64,000 bases of DNA from Comamonas sp. B21-038. GTDB taxonomy: Bacteria; Pseudomonadota; Gammaproteobacteria; Burkholderiales; Burkholderiaceae_C. The notes under the pieces are model-generated. The model was not told the DNA's origin, did no database searches, and was given only the letters and a program-made list of their open reading frames with translations. Location: assembly GCF_022387135.1 (NCBI RefSeq), contig NZ_CP092462.1, positions 744,001 through 808,000 of the forward strand, read 5' to 3'. This document shows, piece after piece, positions 1 to 7,969 of the stretch. Position 1 is the first letter of the stretch, and every line of letters begins with the position of its first letter. Made by a program: the position numbers and the translations under genes.

Positions 1-725
1 AAACCCCGGCCAGCTTCGCCCGCACGATGGAGCAGGTCAATGCGCTGCGGCCTGACCGCATTGCGCTCTACGCCTATGCGCATCTGCCCGAGCGCTTCAA
101 GCCCCAGCGCCGCATTCTGACGCAGGACCTGCCCAGCCCGGCGGACAAGCTTGCGATGCTGGCCCAGGCGCTGGCCGCGCTGGAGGGTGCCGGCTATGTC
201 TACGTGGGCATGGACCATTTCGCGCTGCCCGAGGATGCGTTGGCGGTGGCCAAGCGCCAGGGCCGCCTGCACCGCAATTTTCAGGGCTATAGCACGCAGC
301 CCGATTGCGATCTGCTGGCACTGGGCGTCTCGGCCATCGGCCGCATCGGCGCCACCTACAGCCAGAATGCCAAGACGCTGGAGGAGTATTACGACCTGAT
401 CGACCAGGGCCAGATCCCCGTGGTGCGCGGGCTGGCGCTGACGCGCGATGACCTGCTGCGCCGCGCGGTGATCATGGGTCTGATGTGCCAGGGCAGCCTG
501 GCGATCGAATCGCTGGAGCAGGCCTGGCTGATCGACTTTGCGCAGTATTTTGCCGCCGAGCTGGCCCAGCTGCGCGAGCTGCAGGCGCAGGGCCTGGTGG
601 ACGTGCGAGACGATGTGATCAACGTGACCGAGCTGGGCTGGTACTTTGTGCGCGGCGTGGCCATGGTGTTCGACAAGAACCTGCAGGCCGACCGCAACCG
701 CGCGCGCTTCTCGCGCATCATCTAG
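1..725 (+). CDS. hemN: Oxygen-independent coproporphyrinogen III oxidase, C-terminal part
   Basis: The gene is cut by the left edge; the reading frame is already open at base 3. HemN is a cytosolic radical-SAM enzyme that decarboxylates coproporphyrinogen III to protoporphyrinogen IX without oxygen. The visible part has the family's stretch RPDRIALYAYAHLPERFKPQ just after the edge and the C-terminal HemN domain with LTRDDLLRRAVIMGLMCQG. The N-terminal radical-SAM barrel with its CxxxCxC cluster lies outside the window, so the catalytic part cannot be checked. The next gene is convergent. Confidence 0.93.
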   Translation, partial: TPASFARTMEQVNALRPDRIALYAYAHLPERFKPQRRILTQDLPSPADKLAMLAQALAALEGAGYVYVGMDHFALPEDALAVAKRQGRLHRNFQGYSTQPDCDLLALGVSAIGRIGATYSQNAKTLEEYYDLIDQGQIPVVRGLALTRDDLLRRAVIMGLMCQGSLAIESLEQAWLIDFAQYFAAELAQLRELQAQGLVDVRDDVINVTELGWYFVRGVAMVFDKNLQADRNRARFSRII

Positions 726-741
726 CCTGCTGTGGCCCGTC

Positions 742-1563
742 TCAGACCTGCCACGCTGCCAGACTCTTGTAGAGCATGTACAGCGCCAGGCACAGCAGGA
801 TGCCGCCAAAGATCTTCTTGAGCTGTGCCACCGGCAGGCGGTGCGCGGCGCGGGCACCCAGCGGTGCGGTCAGCACGCTGCAGGTGGCGATGGCGGCCAG
901 GCCCGGCAGCCAGATGTAGCCCAGCGAATGCGGTGGCAGGCCCTGCAGATGCAGGCCGGCCACCATGAAGCCGGCGACATTGGTGACGGCGATCGGAAAG
1001 CCCAGTGCCGAGCTGGTTGCCACCGCGTTGTGCATCGGCACGCTGCACCAGGTCATGAAGGGCACGCTGATGAAGGCGCCCCCGGCACCGACGAGACCCG
1101 AGAGGCAGCCAATCACGCCGCCGGCCGCCAGCTGCCCGGCGGTGCCCGGCATCGGGCGCGTCCCTTGGCTGTTGGGCCTGCGGAACATGCGCAGTGCCGA
1201 GTAGCCAATGAAAAGGCCGAAGAACAAGCCCAGGTAGCTGCCCTTGAGCACAGCAAAAATGCCCAGGCTGGCCAACAGGCCGCCCAGCACGATGCCAGGA
1301 GCCAGGCGTTTGACGAGATCCCAGCGCACCGCACCATGCTGGTGGTGGGCGCGGACGCTGGACATCGATGTGAACACGATGGTCGCCATCGACGTGGCGA
1401 TCGCCATCTTGATCGCCAGCTCAGGCGCCACGCCCTGGGTGCCCAGGATATAGGTGATGAAGGGCACCAGCACCATGCCGCCGCCGATGCCCAGCAGGCC
1501 TGCCAGAAAGCCGCCGATCAATCCCAGCAGCGACAGCGGCAGCAGAACGAGAGGATCAGCCAT
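742..1563 (-). CDS. TauE/SafE family permease (sulfite/organosulfur exporter-like)
   Basis: Predicted 273-residue inner-membrane protein of the TauE/SafE (DUF81) family, whose members move sulfite, sulfoacetate or other small anions; the substrate here cannot be told. It has about eight hydrophobic segments and the two family half-repeats, GIGGG near residues 25-29 and GAGGA near 159-163. I start it at MADPLVLLPL because the longer open frame upstream runs through the 6S RNA gene and reads as non-membrane sequence. An intrinsic terminator ends about 10 bases before this ATG, so the mRNA is either leaderless or made by read-through from the 6S RNA promoter. Confidence 0.88.
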   Translation of the reverse strand: MADPLVLLPLSLLGLIGGFLAGLLGIGGGMVLVPFITYILGTQGVAPELAIKMAIATSMATIVFTSMSSVRAHHQHGAVRWDLVKRLAPGIVLGGLLASLGIFAVLKGSYLGLFFGLFIGYSALRMFRRPNSQGTRPMPGTAGQLAAGGVIGCLSGLVGAGGAFISVPFMTWCSVPMHNAVATSSALGFPIAVTNVAGFMVAGLHLQGLPPHSLGYIWLPGLAAIATCSVLTAPLGARAAHRLPVAQLKKIFGGILLCLALYMLYKSLAAWQV

Positions 1564-1571
1564 GGTGCGCA

Positions 1572-1600
1572 GTAAAAAGGCCACCTGAAACAGGTGGCCT
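1572..1600 (-). terminator. Intrinsic terminator between 6S RNA and the TauE gene
   Basis: On the minus strand a perfect 9-bp stem, GGCCACCTG and CAGGTGGCC with a TTT loop (1579-1599), is followed by five T (1574-1578). It lies after the 6S RNA gene and just before the permease start codon, so it should end most transcripts from the 6S promoter before the permease is reached. Confidence 0.75.
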
Positions 1601-1652
1601 GAAACCCCGCTGTCGCGGAGAGGAGAAGACAGGTTGGGCAGCCTGCCCGAAA

Positions 1653-1835
1653 AAATCAGGTGTTCGCAGCGGATCCACTGGACCGTCATCCTGAACCGGG
1701 GGTTCAGGTGGGCGAGGGCAACCTATCGTTGGGTTCATCTGACGCGAGACGATCACGCTCAATAGGTAATGTACCAAGCCCGTGCTCGTAGAGCATTGGT
1801 TCAAGGAACTATAAAGTCCAGCAGGGCTGCGAACG
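1653..1835 (-). ncRNA. ssrS: 6S RNA
   Basis: 6S RNA binds the sigma70 RNA polymerase holoenzyme as a promoter mimic and lowers transcription in stationary phase. On the minus strand the ends pair: GTTCGCAGC (1826-1834) with GCTGCGAAC (1662-1670), and CTGGAC with GTCCAG inside it. Between them is a largely unpaired central region, and the 3' arm carries the hairpin CCTGAACC...GGTTCAGG near 1690-1708, which resembles the CTTGAACC/GGTTCAAG hairpin of E. coli 6S RNA. A TACAAT -10 element lies at 1841-1846, about 6 bases before the proposed 5' end. The position directly downstream of zapA is the usual one. Total length is about 180 nt; the ends are estimates. Confidence 0.85.
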
Positions 1836-1840
1836 CTTCC

Positions 1841-1846
1841 ATTGTA
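1841..1846 (-). promoter_or_regulatory. -10 element of the 6S RNA promoter
   Basis: On the minus strand the sequence is TACAAT, five of six matches to TATAAT, placed 6-7 bases before the predicted 6S RNA 5' end. No good -35 element is visible at the usual distance. Confidence 0.55.
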
Positions 1847-2010
1847 ATCGCTCGCACCTGCTGCACCCCCCAAAATCGCAATTCAATGTGCTGAGATTGG
1901 TCAAAAAAGATAGCGTCCTACACAGCTCGTAGAACGCATGGAACGGTATTTTTAGCCAATGCATTGCATGGCGCCAGTATTTGGTGTTAGCGGCTGCTAA
2001 CACGCTGCTG

Positions 2011-2433
2011 TCAGGCGCTGGCGGCCAGCGTTTCGGCACCCGCGGAGGGGGCGGGAGCCAGTGCCGCATCGAGCCGTTGCAGCACCGATTGCAGACGGGG
2101 CTCGTCCCAGTCCAGGCTGGCCTGCGCAGCGGCGGCGGGCTGGGTCTGGGCCTCGGCCATTGCAGCCGATTGGGCGGCGGCCTGCGCTTGCAATGCATCG
2201 GCCGTCTGGCTCAACTGGCTGTTTTGCACTTGCAGGTCGAGCAGATCAAAGGCCACATTGAGCGCCGCCAGCACGGCAATGCGCTCGCGGCCACGGATCT
2301 TGCCCGCGTCGCGGATGCCGCTCATGGCCTCATCCACATGCTTGACGGCGGCCAGCAAGCGTGCCTCCTGGCCTTCGGGGCAGCCCAGCATATAGCTTTG
2401 CTGCATGATGTGTACTTCCAGCTGTTTCATCAT
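2011..2433 (-). CDS. zapA: Cell division protein ZapA
   Basis: ZapA is a small cytosolic protein that bundles FtsZ filaments and stabilises the Z-ring. The 140-residue product starts MKQLEVHIMQQSYMLGCPEG, the typical N-terminal beta/alpha head, followed by the conserved stretch AVKHVDEAMSGIRD and a coiled-coil helix with LAALNVAFDLLDLQ. The C-terminal third is rich in Ala and Gln and looks poorly ordered, longer than in enterobacterial ZapA (about 109 residues). It overlaps the upstream zapB-like gene by 4 bases (ATGA), so the two are translationally coupled. 6S RNA follows it on the same strand. Confidence 0.93.
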   Translation of the reverse strand: MMKQLEVHIMQQSYMLGCPEGQEARLLAAVKHVDEAMSGIRDAGKIRGRERIAVLAALNVAFDLLDLQVQNSQLSQTADALQAQAAAQSAAMAEAQTQPAAAAQASLDWDEPRLQSVLQRLDAALAPAPSAGAETLAASA

Positions 2434-2645
2434 TCGTCCTGGTCAAAGGTCTTGGGCAGGCGTTCGATCAGTGCGTCCACGCGGGCGCGGGCCGCAGTCA
2501 GGCGCGATTGGAGGGAGTCGCGCTCCTGGGTAAGGGTGGTGACCTGCTCTTGCAGTTGGGCGTGGGCGCGTTGCAAAGCCTCATGACGGCTCAGCAGTGC
2601 TTCCACCCGCTCAAGCATCAGATCCATAGAAGGCGTAGTGGCCAT
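2430..2645 (-). CDS. ZapB-like coiled-coil cell division protein
   Basis: A 71-residue protein that is almost one continuous coiled coil (heptads in MLERVEALLSRHEALQRAHA and onward). It matches the small coiled-coil proteins encoded immediately upstream of zapA in Betaproteobacteria, often called ZapB-like (TIGR02449 type). ZapB links ZapA to the divisome core in E. coli; the same role here is inferred from length, predicted fold and the ATGA overlap with zapA. The divergent B12 riboswitch/btuB unit starts about 50 bases upstream. Confidence 0.75.
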   Translation of the reverse strand: MATTPSMDLMLERVEALLSRHEALQRAHAQLQEQVTTLTQERDSLQSRLTAARARVDALIERLPKTFDQDE

Positions 2646-2684
2646 AGAGAGACAGTCTTCTTAAGTGCGCAATGGGTTTAACGC

Positions 2685-2690
2685 TAAAAT
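2685..2690 (+). promoter_or_regulatory. Putative -10 element of the btuB riboswitch transcript
   Basis: TAAAAT lies about 8-10 bases before the first conserved riboswitch bases. A weak TTAAGT about 18 bases upstream (2661-2666) could serve as -35. Position is the main argument. Confidence 0.4.
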
Positions 2691-2698
2691 TGTACCCG

Positions 2699-2915
2699 TT
2701 GGTGCTCGCCCCAGTGGTTCACATGGGGGCAGTTCAACGGGAAGCAGGAGCGCTGCTTGTGCCCTACAAGCGTTGCGCAACCTGCGCTGCCCCCGCAACG
2801 GTAAGCGATGGTTGGCTTTTGCGCCATCCACAGCCACCACTATGCCACTGAATACCTTGAACAAGTGTTTGGGAAGGCGTGTGCTGTGTCATCGCCAGCC
2901 CGGATACCGGCCAAC
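2699..2915 (+). promoter_or_regulatory. Cobalamin (B12) riboswitch
   Basis: The leader upstream of btuB contains the hallmark blocks of the adenosylcobalamin riboswitch: GGTGCTCGCC near the 5' end, CTGCCCCCGCAACGGTAAG (about 2787-2804), GCCACT (2844-2849), GGGAAGGCG (about 2871-2879) and the B12 box AGCCCGGATACCGGCC (about 2897-2912). When the coenzyme binds, the downstream region is expected to fold so that btuB, and probably the following B12 genes, is switched off. No terminator with a U-run is visible between the B12 box and btuB, so control is probably at translation initiation. Confidence 0.95.
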
Positions 2916-3012
2916 ATAGTGGAGGTGCGTGGCCCAGGTGCTGCCACAGCTTCCGTGTTCCCCATTGCCGGCGGGGAGGCTGGCGCGGGGTGGTTCATCG
3001 CCAGCTCAGTCC

Positions 3013-4911
3013 ATGTTTTTCTCGCCTTTCACGACACGCCGCTGCGCGCGTCCCGTCTGCACGCCCCGTTCCCGGTTGTTCCCCTCCCGCTCCGCCATCG
3101 CTTGGGCGGTGAGCGCAGCGCTGCCTTGCGTGGCGCTGTCCGCGCAGGCGCAGCAGCTGCCCTCCGGCCAGGAAACAGCGGTTAAGAACCTGCAGGAGAT
3201 GGTGGTGACCGCCAACCGCATCGCGCAGCCGCTGTCCGATCTGGTGGCCGATATGTCCATCATCGATGCGCCAACCATCGAGCGCCAGGGCCCGGGCAGT
3301 GTCGCCGATGTGCTGGCGCGGGTGCCGGGTATCCAGATCACGCGCAACGGCGGGCCCGGCACGGCCACCAGCGTGTTCCTGCGCGGCGCCGATTCGCGCT
3401 TCACCGCCGTCTACGTTGACGGCGTGCGCATGGATTCGCAATCGACTGGCGGCGCCTCCTGGCAATCGATTCCGCTGGCGCTGATCGACCGCATCGAAGT
3501 GCTGCGCGGCCCGGCTGCTGCCGTCTACGGCTCGGACGCCATGGGCGGTGTGGTGCAGATCTTCACGAAGAAGGGCGACGGCCCCGCCCAGCCCTATGCC
3601 GGCCTGGGGGTGGGCAGCCGGGGCACGTTCACTGCAGAGGCGGGTATCTCCGGCGGCGCGGGCGGATGGGACTACGCGCTGGGCCTCAACCGCTCGCAGA
3701 CCGATGGCTTCAATGCACGTACGGCCGCCACCGCCAACCCGGACAAGGACGACTACCGCAGCAATGCGGTCAGCAGCCGCCTGGGCTACCAGCTCAACCG
3801 CCAGCACCGGCTGGAGGCTACCTTGCTGGCCAGCGATGTGAACTCGGGCTATGACAACAGCCTGACCGAGGACGACCGCAGCCTCAACAAGATGTATGCG
3901 CTGGGCCTGAACTGGCAGGCGCAGTGGACCGCGCAATACAGCACCAAGCTGCAGTTCACCCAGTCGCGCGACTATTACGAAACCCGGCCCTCGCCCTACC
4001 AGACGGACACCCGCCTGCAGAACTACCTGTTCCAGAACGAATGGCGCCTGGGCGTGCACACGTTCACAGCTGCGCTGGAGCGGCGTGACGACGCATTGAC
4101 CAATGGCGGCATTGACCGCGACCGCCACCAGAATGCGCTGGCGCTGGGCTATGGCCTGAACACCGGCCCGCACACGGTGCAACTGAACCTGCGCCGGGAT
4201 GACGACAGCGAGTTTGGCGGCAAGACCACCGGCAGCGCCGCCTACGGCTATGCGTTTGCGACCCACTGGCGCGCCACGGCAACGGTGGGCACCGCCTTCC
4301 GGGTGCCCACGCTCTACCAGCGCTTCAGCGAATACGGCGATGCCTCACTGCAGCCCGAGAAAAGCCGCAATGCCGAGCTGGGCCTGCGCTGGGCGCAAGG
4401 TGCGCACAGCTTCTCGGCCACGGCCTACCGCAACCGGGTGACCGACCTGATCAACTTCTCGTCACCCGGCAGCTGCGACAGCCCATTCGGCTGCTATGCC
4501 AATGTGGGCAAGGCACGCCTGGAAGGCATCACCCTGGCGGGCACCACCAAGCTGGGCGCCTTCAACCTGCATGGTTCGGTCGACTTCCAGAACCCGCGCG
4601 ACACCGAAAACGACAAGCTGCTGGCGCGCCGCGCCAAGCGCTATGCCACTCTGGGCGCCGAGACGCGTGCCGCAGGTTGGACCTGGGCCGCCGACCTGCA
4701 GACCAGCGCCAAGCGCTTTGACAATGCCGCCAACACCAATGTGCTGGGCGGCTACACCTTGTTCAACCTGTCGGCGCAGACCGAGGTGGCCAAGGATGTG
4801 AACCTGATCGCCCGGATCAACAACCTGGCGGACAAGCGCTATCAGACCGCACGCACCTACGCCACCGAAGGGCGCAGCGTGTATGTGGGTGTGAAGTGGA
4901 TGCCGCGCTGA
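3013..4911 (+). CDS. btuB: TonB-dependent vitamin B12/corrinoid outer-membrane receptor
   Basis: A 632-residue outer-membrane beta-barrel that imports cobalamin and cobinamide with TonB energy. I start it at MFFSPFTTRR because a long Arg-rich signal peptide then ends at SAQA-QQ near residue 47; the frame is open further upstream. A TonB box MVVTANR lies at about 62-68, then the plug domain (VADVLARVPGIQITRNGGPG, EVLRGPAAAVYGSDAMGGVV) and a barrel ending in the aromatic-rich strand YVGVKWMPR. The riboswitch directly upstream and the B12 genes directly downstream fix the substrate class. No strong Shine-Dalgarno is visible, as expected for a riboswitch-controlled start. Confidence 0.94.
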   Translation: MFFSPFTTRRCARPVCTPRSRLFPSRSAIAWAVSAALPCVALSAQAQQLPSGQETAVKNLQEMVVTANRIAQPLSDLVADMSIIDAPTIERQGPGSVADVLARVPGIQITRNGGPGTATSVFLRGADSRFTAVYVDGVRMDSQSTGGASWQSIPLALIDRIEVLRGPAAAVYGSDAMGGVVQIFTKKGDGPAQPYAGLGVGSRGTFTAEAGISGGAGGWDYALGLNRSQTDGFNARTAATANPDKDDYRSNAVSSRLGYQLNRQHRLEATLLASDVNSGYDNSLTEDDRSLNKMYALGLNWQAQWTAQYSTKLQFTQSRDYYETRPSPYQTDTRLQNYLFQNEWRLGVHTFTAALERRDDALTNGGIDRDRHQNALALGYGLNTGPHTVQLNLRRDDDSEFGGKTTGSAAYGYAFATHWRATATVGTAFRVPTLYQRFSEYGDASLQPEKSRNAELGLRWAQGAHSFSATAYRNRVTDLINFSSPGSCDSPFGCYANVGKARLEGITLAGTTKLGAFNLHGSVDFQNPRDTENDKLLARRAKRYATLGAETRAAGWTWAADLQTSAKRFDNAANTNVLGGYTLFNLSAQTEVAKDVNLIARINNLADKRYQTARTYATEGRSVYVGVKWMPR

Positions 4912-4933
4912 GCGCAGAGGGGATAAGCGAGCC

Positions 4934-6355
4934 ATGACAGAGATGACGGTTCAGGACCGCCCAACGGCCTCTTGTGTGGCGCTGCTGATTGCGGCGCCCG
5001 CATCCGGCCAGGGCAAGACTACGGTGACAGCGGCCCTGGCCCGCCTGCATGCCCGCCAGGGCCGGCGGGTGCAGGTGTTCAAGTGCGGTCCGGATTTTCT
5101 TGATCCGCAGTGGCTGCGCCTGGCCAGCGGCCAGCCAGTGCATGCGCTGGACCGCTGGATGAACGGTGAAGCGGATGTGCGCGCGCGCCTGTTCCAGGCC
5201 GCGCAGTGCAACGATGTGCTGCTGATCGAAGGCGTAATGGGTCTGTTCGATGGCGCCAACAGCGCCGCCGAGCTGGCCAAGTCGCTGGGCATCGCTGCCG
5301 TGGTGGTGGTCGATGCATCGGCGATGGCCGCTACCTTTGGCGCCATTGCCCATGGCCTGCAGCACTATGACCCGGGCCTGCAGCTGGCCGGCGTGCTGGC
5401 CAACCGGGTGGCCACCGCCCACCATGGCGAGATGCTGCGCAGTGGCCTGCGCGACCCGGCTCTGTGGCTGGGCGCGATGAACCAGGTCAGCCTGGATGCC
5501 GCCAAGCCGCGCGCCAACCTGCTGCCCGAGCGCCATCTGGGACTGGTGGCAGCCCATGAGCTGCACGACGCCGCCGAGCGCCTGGATGCTGCTGCCGATG
5601 TGCTGGCGCAAACGCCGCTGGGCCAGCTGGCCTGGCAGCAGTGGCAGCAGCGCTGGACGGTGGCCTTTACCGCGCCTGCGCCCACCGCCCCGGTGCCCGC
5701 CTGGCTGGCCGGGCGGCGCATTGCAGTCGCCCGCGATGCCGCTTTCAGCTTTATCTACACTGCCAATCTGGAATGCCTGCAGGCCATGGGGGCCGAGCTG
5801 GCCTTTTTCTCGCCGGTCGCCGGGGAGCGTCTGCCCGCCTGCGATGCGCTGTGGCTGCCCGGGGGCTACCCGGAGCTGCACCTGCAGGCACTCAAGGCCA
5901 ATGCCGGTCTGCAGCTCGATCTGCAGGCGCACGTAGAGCAGCGCAAGCCGGTCTGGGCCGAATGCGGCGGCATGGTGGCGCTGGCCGAAGGCCTGACCGA
6001 TCTGGACAGCCGCTGGCACAGCCTGTGGGGCTTGCTGCCGGCGCAGGCCGTGATGCAGCAGCGCCTGGCCGGCCTGGGCATGCAGCAGCTGCTGACGCCC
6101 TGGGGCATGCTGCGCGGCCACACCTTTCACTATTCGAAGCTGCAAAGCGAAGCCCAGCAAGTGGCGCGCAGCAGCCGCCCGGGCCAAGCGGCCGACAGCG
6201 GCAAGGGCGAAGCCGTCTACCAGCAGGGCAGCATCCATGCCAGCTATTTCCATGCCTGGTTCCCTTCCTGCCCGCAGGCGGTGGCCGCCTTGCTCGGGGT
6301 GGAGATGCCGGTGGTCGATCCGCAGGCCTGGCACAGCGGGGCGCTGAACGCCTAA
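4934..6355 (+). CDS. cobB: Cobyrinic acid a,c-diamide synthase
   Basis: A 473-residue ATP- and glutamine-dependent enzyme that amidates the a and c side chains of the corrin ring (hydrogenobyrinate in the aerobic route, cobyrinate in the anaerobic route, where it is called CbiA). The N-terminal dethiobiotin-synthetase-like domain has a P-loop, APASGQGKTT at about 21-30, and the motif FKCGPDFLDPQW. The C-terminal class I glutamine amidotransferase domain has the nucleophile in WAECGGM (Cys344) and a terminal His-rich HASYFHAWFPS. It follows btuB by 22 bases and lies 1 base before cobU, so it belongs to the same operon. Confidence 0.93.
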   Translation: MTEMTVQDRPTASCVALLIAAPASGQGKTTVTAALARLHARQGRRVQVFKCGPDFLDPQWLRLASGQPVHALDRWMNGEADVRARLFQAAQCNDVLLIEGVMGLFDGANSAAELAKSLGIAAVVVVDASAMAATFGAIAHGLQHYDPGLQLAGVLANRVATAHHGEMLRSGLRDPALWLGAMNQVSLDAAKPRANLLPERHLGLVAAHELHDAAERLDAAADVLAQTPLGQLAWQQWQQRWTVAFTAPAPTAPVPAWLAGRRIAVARDAAFSFIYTANLECLQAMGAELAFFSPVAGERLPACDALWLPGGYPELHLQALKANAGLQLDLQAHVEQRKPVWAECGGMVALAEGLTDLDSRWHSLWGLLPAQAVMQQRLAGLGMQQLLTPWGMLRGHTFHYSKLQSEAQQVARSSRPGQAADSGKGEAVYQQGSIHASYFHAWFPSCPQAVAALLGVEMPVVDPQAWHSGALNA

Positions 6356-6356
6356 G

Positions 6357-6971
6357 ATGCGCGGCATGGATCAATCTATATTCCATATCGATGGAGCTCC
6401 GCTGAAGCTGCTGCTGCTGGGCGGGCAGAAATCGGGCAAATCGCGCCAGGCCGAGCTGCTGGCGCGCGCCTGGCTGCAGGCCGATGCCGGCCGCAGCGCC
6501 AGCCTGGTCGCCACCGGCACTGCGTATGACCTCGAGATGCACGAGCGCATTGCGCGCCACCAGCGTGACCGCCGCGAGCGCGTGCCGCAACTGGCGACCC
6601 TGGAAGCGCCGCGCGACGTCGCCCAGCTGCTGCAGGCCCACAGCCGGCCAGAGCACCTTTTGGTGGTCGATTGCCTGACCCTGTGGCTCACCAACTGGCT
6701 GATGCCGATGGAGCCGCCAACCCCAGCGCCCGCCACTGCGCCAGCGCCTGCGCAAGCCTGGCAGGCGCAGTGCGATGCCTTCATCGCTGCGTTGCAGGCG
6801 GCCACTGGCCCCGTCATTCTGGTCAGCAATGAGATTGGCCTGGGCGTGATTCCGATGGGCCGCGAGGTGCGCGCGTTTGTCGATGCGCTCGGTCTGCTGA
6901 ACCAGCAAGCGGCAGCGGCCTGCAACCGCGTGCAACTGATGGCGGCCGGCTTGCCGCTGCAGATGAAATGA
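6357..6971 (+). CDS. cobU: Adenosylcobinamide kinase / adenosylcobinamide-phosphate guanylyltransferase
   Basis: A bifunctional cytosolic enzyme (CobU of Salmonella, CobP of Pseudomonas denitrificans) that phosphorylates adenosylcobinamide and then makes AdoCbi-GDP. The 204-residue product has the P-loop GGQKSGKS at 22-29. The RIARHQRDRR stretch near 64-73 contains His68, probably the residue that is guanylylated. VDCLTLWLTNWL and SNEIGLGVIPMGREVRAFVD are typical of the family. Start: ATG at 6357 is used; ATG at 6366 (MDQSIF) is equally possible. Its last codons overlap the btuF start (ATGA). Confidence 0.93.
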   Translation: MRGMDQSIFHIDGAPLKLLLLGGQKSGKSRQAELLARAWLQADAGRSASLVATGTAYDLEMHERIARHQRDRRERVPQLATLEAPRDVAQLLQAHSRPEHLLVVDCLTLWLTNWLMPMEPPTPAPATAPAPAQAWQAQCDAFIAALQAATGPVILVSNEIGLGVIPMGREVRAFVDALGLLNQQAAAACNRVQLMAAGLPLQMK

Positions 6972-7969
6972 TGGCTTTGTCTTTTGCTCTCCGACCCCGT
7001 CTGCGGCAAGCGCTGGCCTGCATGGCGCTGGTGGCCGCATGGCCGATGGCGCATGCGGCGCCGTCTGCCAGCATCGATGAACTGCGCCTGCAACCCTTTG
7101 CCAATGCGCCGGTCTGGAAGGACCAGGACCTGGTCACGCCCGTGGCCATCGTCGATGACCGGGGCCGCCAGGTGCGGCTGGCCCAACCGCCGCAGCGCAT
7201 CGTGAGCCTGTTGCCATCGCTGACCGAGAGCACCTGCGCGCTGGGCCTGTGCGAGCGCCTGGTGGGGGTGGACCGCTATTCGGACTGGCCTGCCTCGGTC
7301 AAGAAGCTGCCGGTGGTGGGCGGCGGTCTGGACCCGAGCGTTGAATCGGTCGTGGCGCTCAAGCCCGATGTGGTGCTGCTGTCCGATGCCTCCAAGGCGG
7401 CCGAGCGGCTGCAGGCGCTGGGCCTGAAGGTGGTGGCGCTGGATGTGAAGTCCAAGGCCGACATCCACCGCGTGCTGGGCACCCTGGGCCAGCTGTTGGG
7501 CGTGCCGCAGGCGCAGGGCGCAGAGCGGGTCTGGCGCGAGCTGGAGTCGGGCATTGATGCCGTGGTGCGCGAGCTGCCCGAGCGCACGCGGCATACCCGG
7601 GTCTACTTTGAGGTGAGCCGGGGCCCTTATGCGGCCGGCCCCCAGTCCTTTATCGGCGAGACCCTGACCCAGCTGGGCGCCGACAATGTCGTGCCAGCCG
7701 AGCTGGGGCCCTTTCCCCGGCTGAGCCCGGAGTTTTTGCTGCGCGCCCAGCCCGAGGTGATCATGCTCGGCAACCGCAGCATGCAGGCTGCTACCAGCTA
7801 CCCGGGCTGGCACAACCTCCAGGCCGTCAAGGCGGGCAGGGTCTGCGTGTTCAGCGATGACGAGTCGTATGCCATCGTGCGGCCCGGCCCGCGCATGGCC
7901 CAGGCGGCGGCGCTGATGGCACGCTGCCTGGCCGACAAGGCGCCAGGCAAGGCGGCGGTGGCGCGCTGA
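6968..7969 (+). CDS. btuF: Periplasmic corrinoid-binding protein of the BtuFCD ABC importer
   Basis: A 333-residue protein with an N-terminal Sec signal peptide (about 1-30, ending AHA-AP) and a helical-backbone substrate-binding fold of the BtuF/FhuD cluster: PPQRIVSLLPSLTESTCALGL followed by VGVDRYSDWP and VVGGGLDPSVESVVALKPDVV. It should pick up cobalamin or cobinamide released into the periplasm by BtuB and pass it to BtuC. It overlaps cobU by 4 bases at its start and btuC by one base at its end. Confidence 0.92.
   Translation: MMALSFALRPRLRQALACMALVAAWPMAHAAPSASIDELRLQPFANAPVWKDQDLVTPVAIVDDRGRQVRLAQPPQRIVSLLPSLTESTCALGLCERLVGVDRYSDWPASVKKLPVVGGGLDPSVESVVALKPDVVLLSDASKAAERLQALGLKVVALDVKSKADIHRVLGTLGQLLGVPQAQGAERVWRELESGIDAVVRELPERTRHTRVYFEVSRGPYAAGPQSFIGETLTQLGADNVVPAELGPFPRLSPEFLLRAQPEVIMLGNRSMQAATSYPGWHNLQAVKAGRVCVFSDDESYAIVRPGPRMAQAAALMARCLADKAPGKAAVAR

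Noticed and set aside
646-1575. A 309-codon plus-strand frame over the TauE/SafE gene
   Set aside because: Antisense shadow of the permease, rich in Gln/His/Arg; the minus-strand frame has membrane helices and family motifs.
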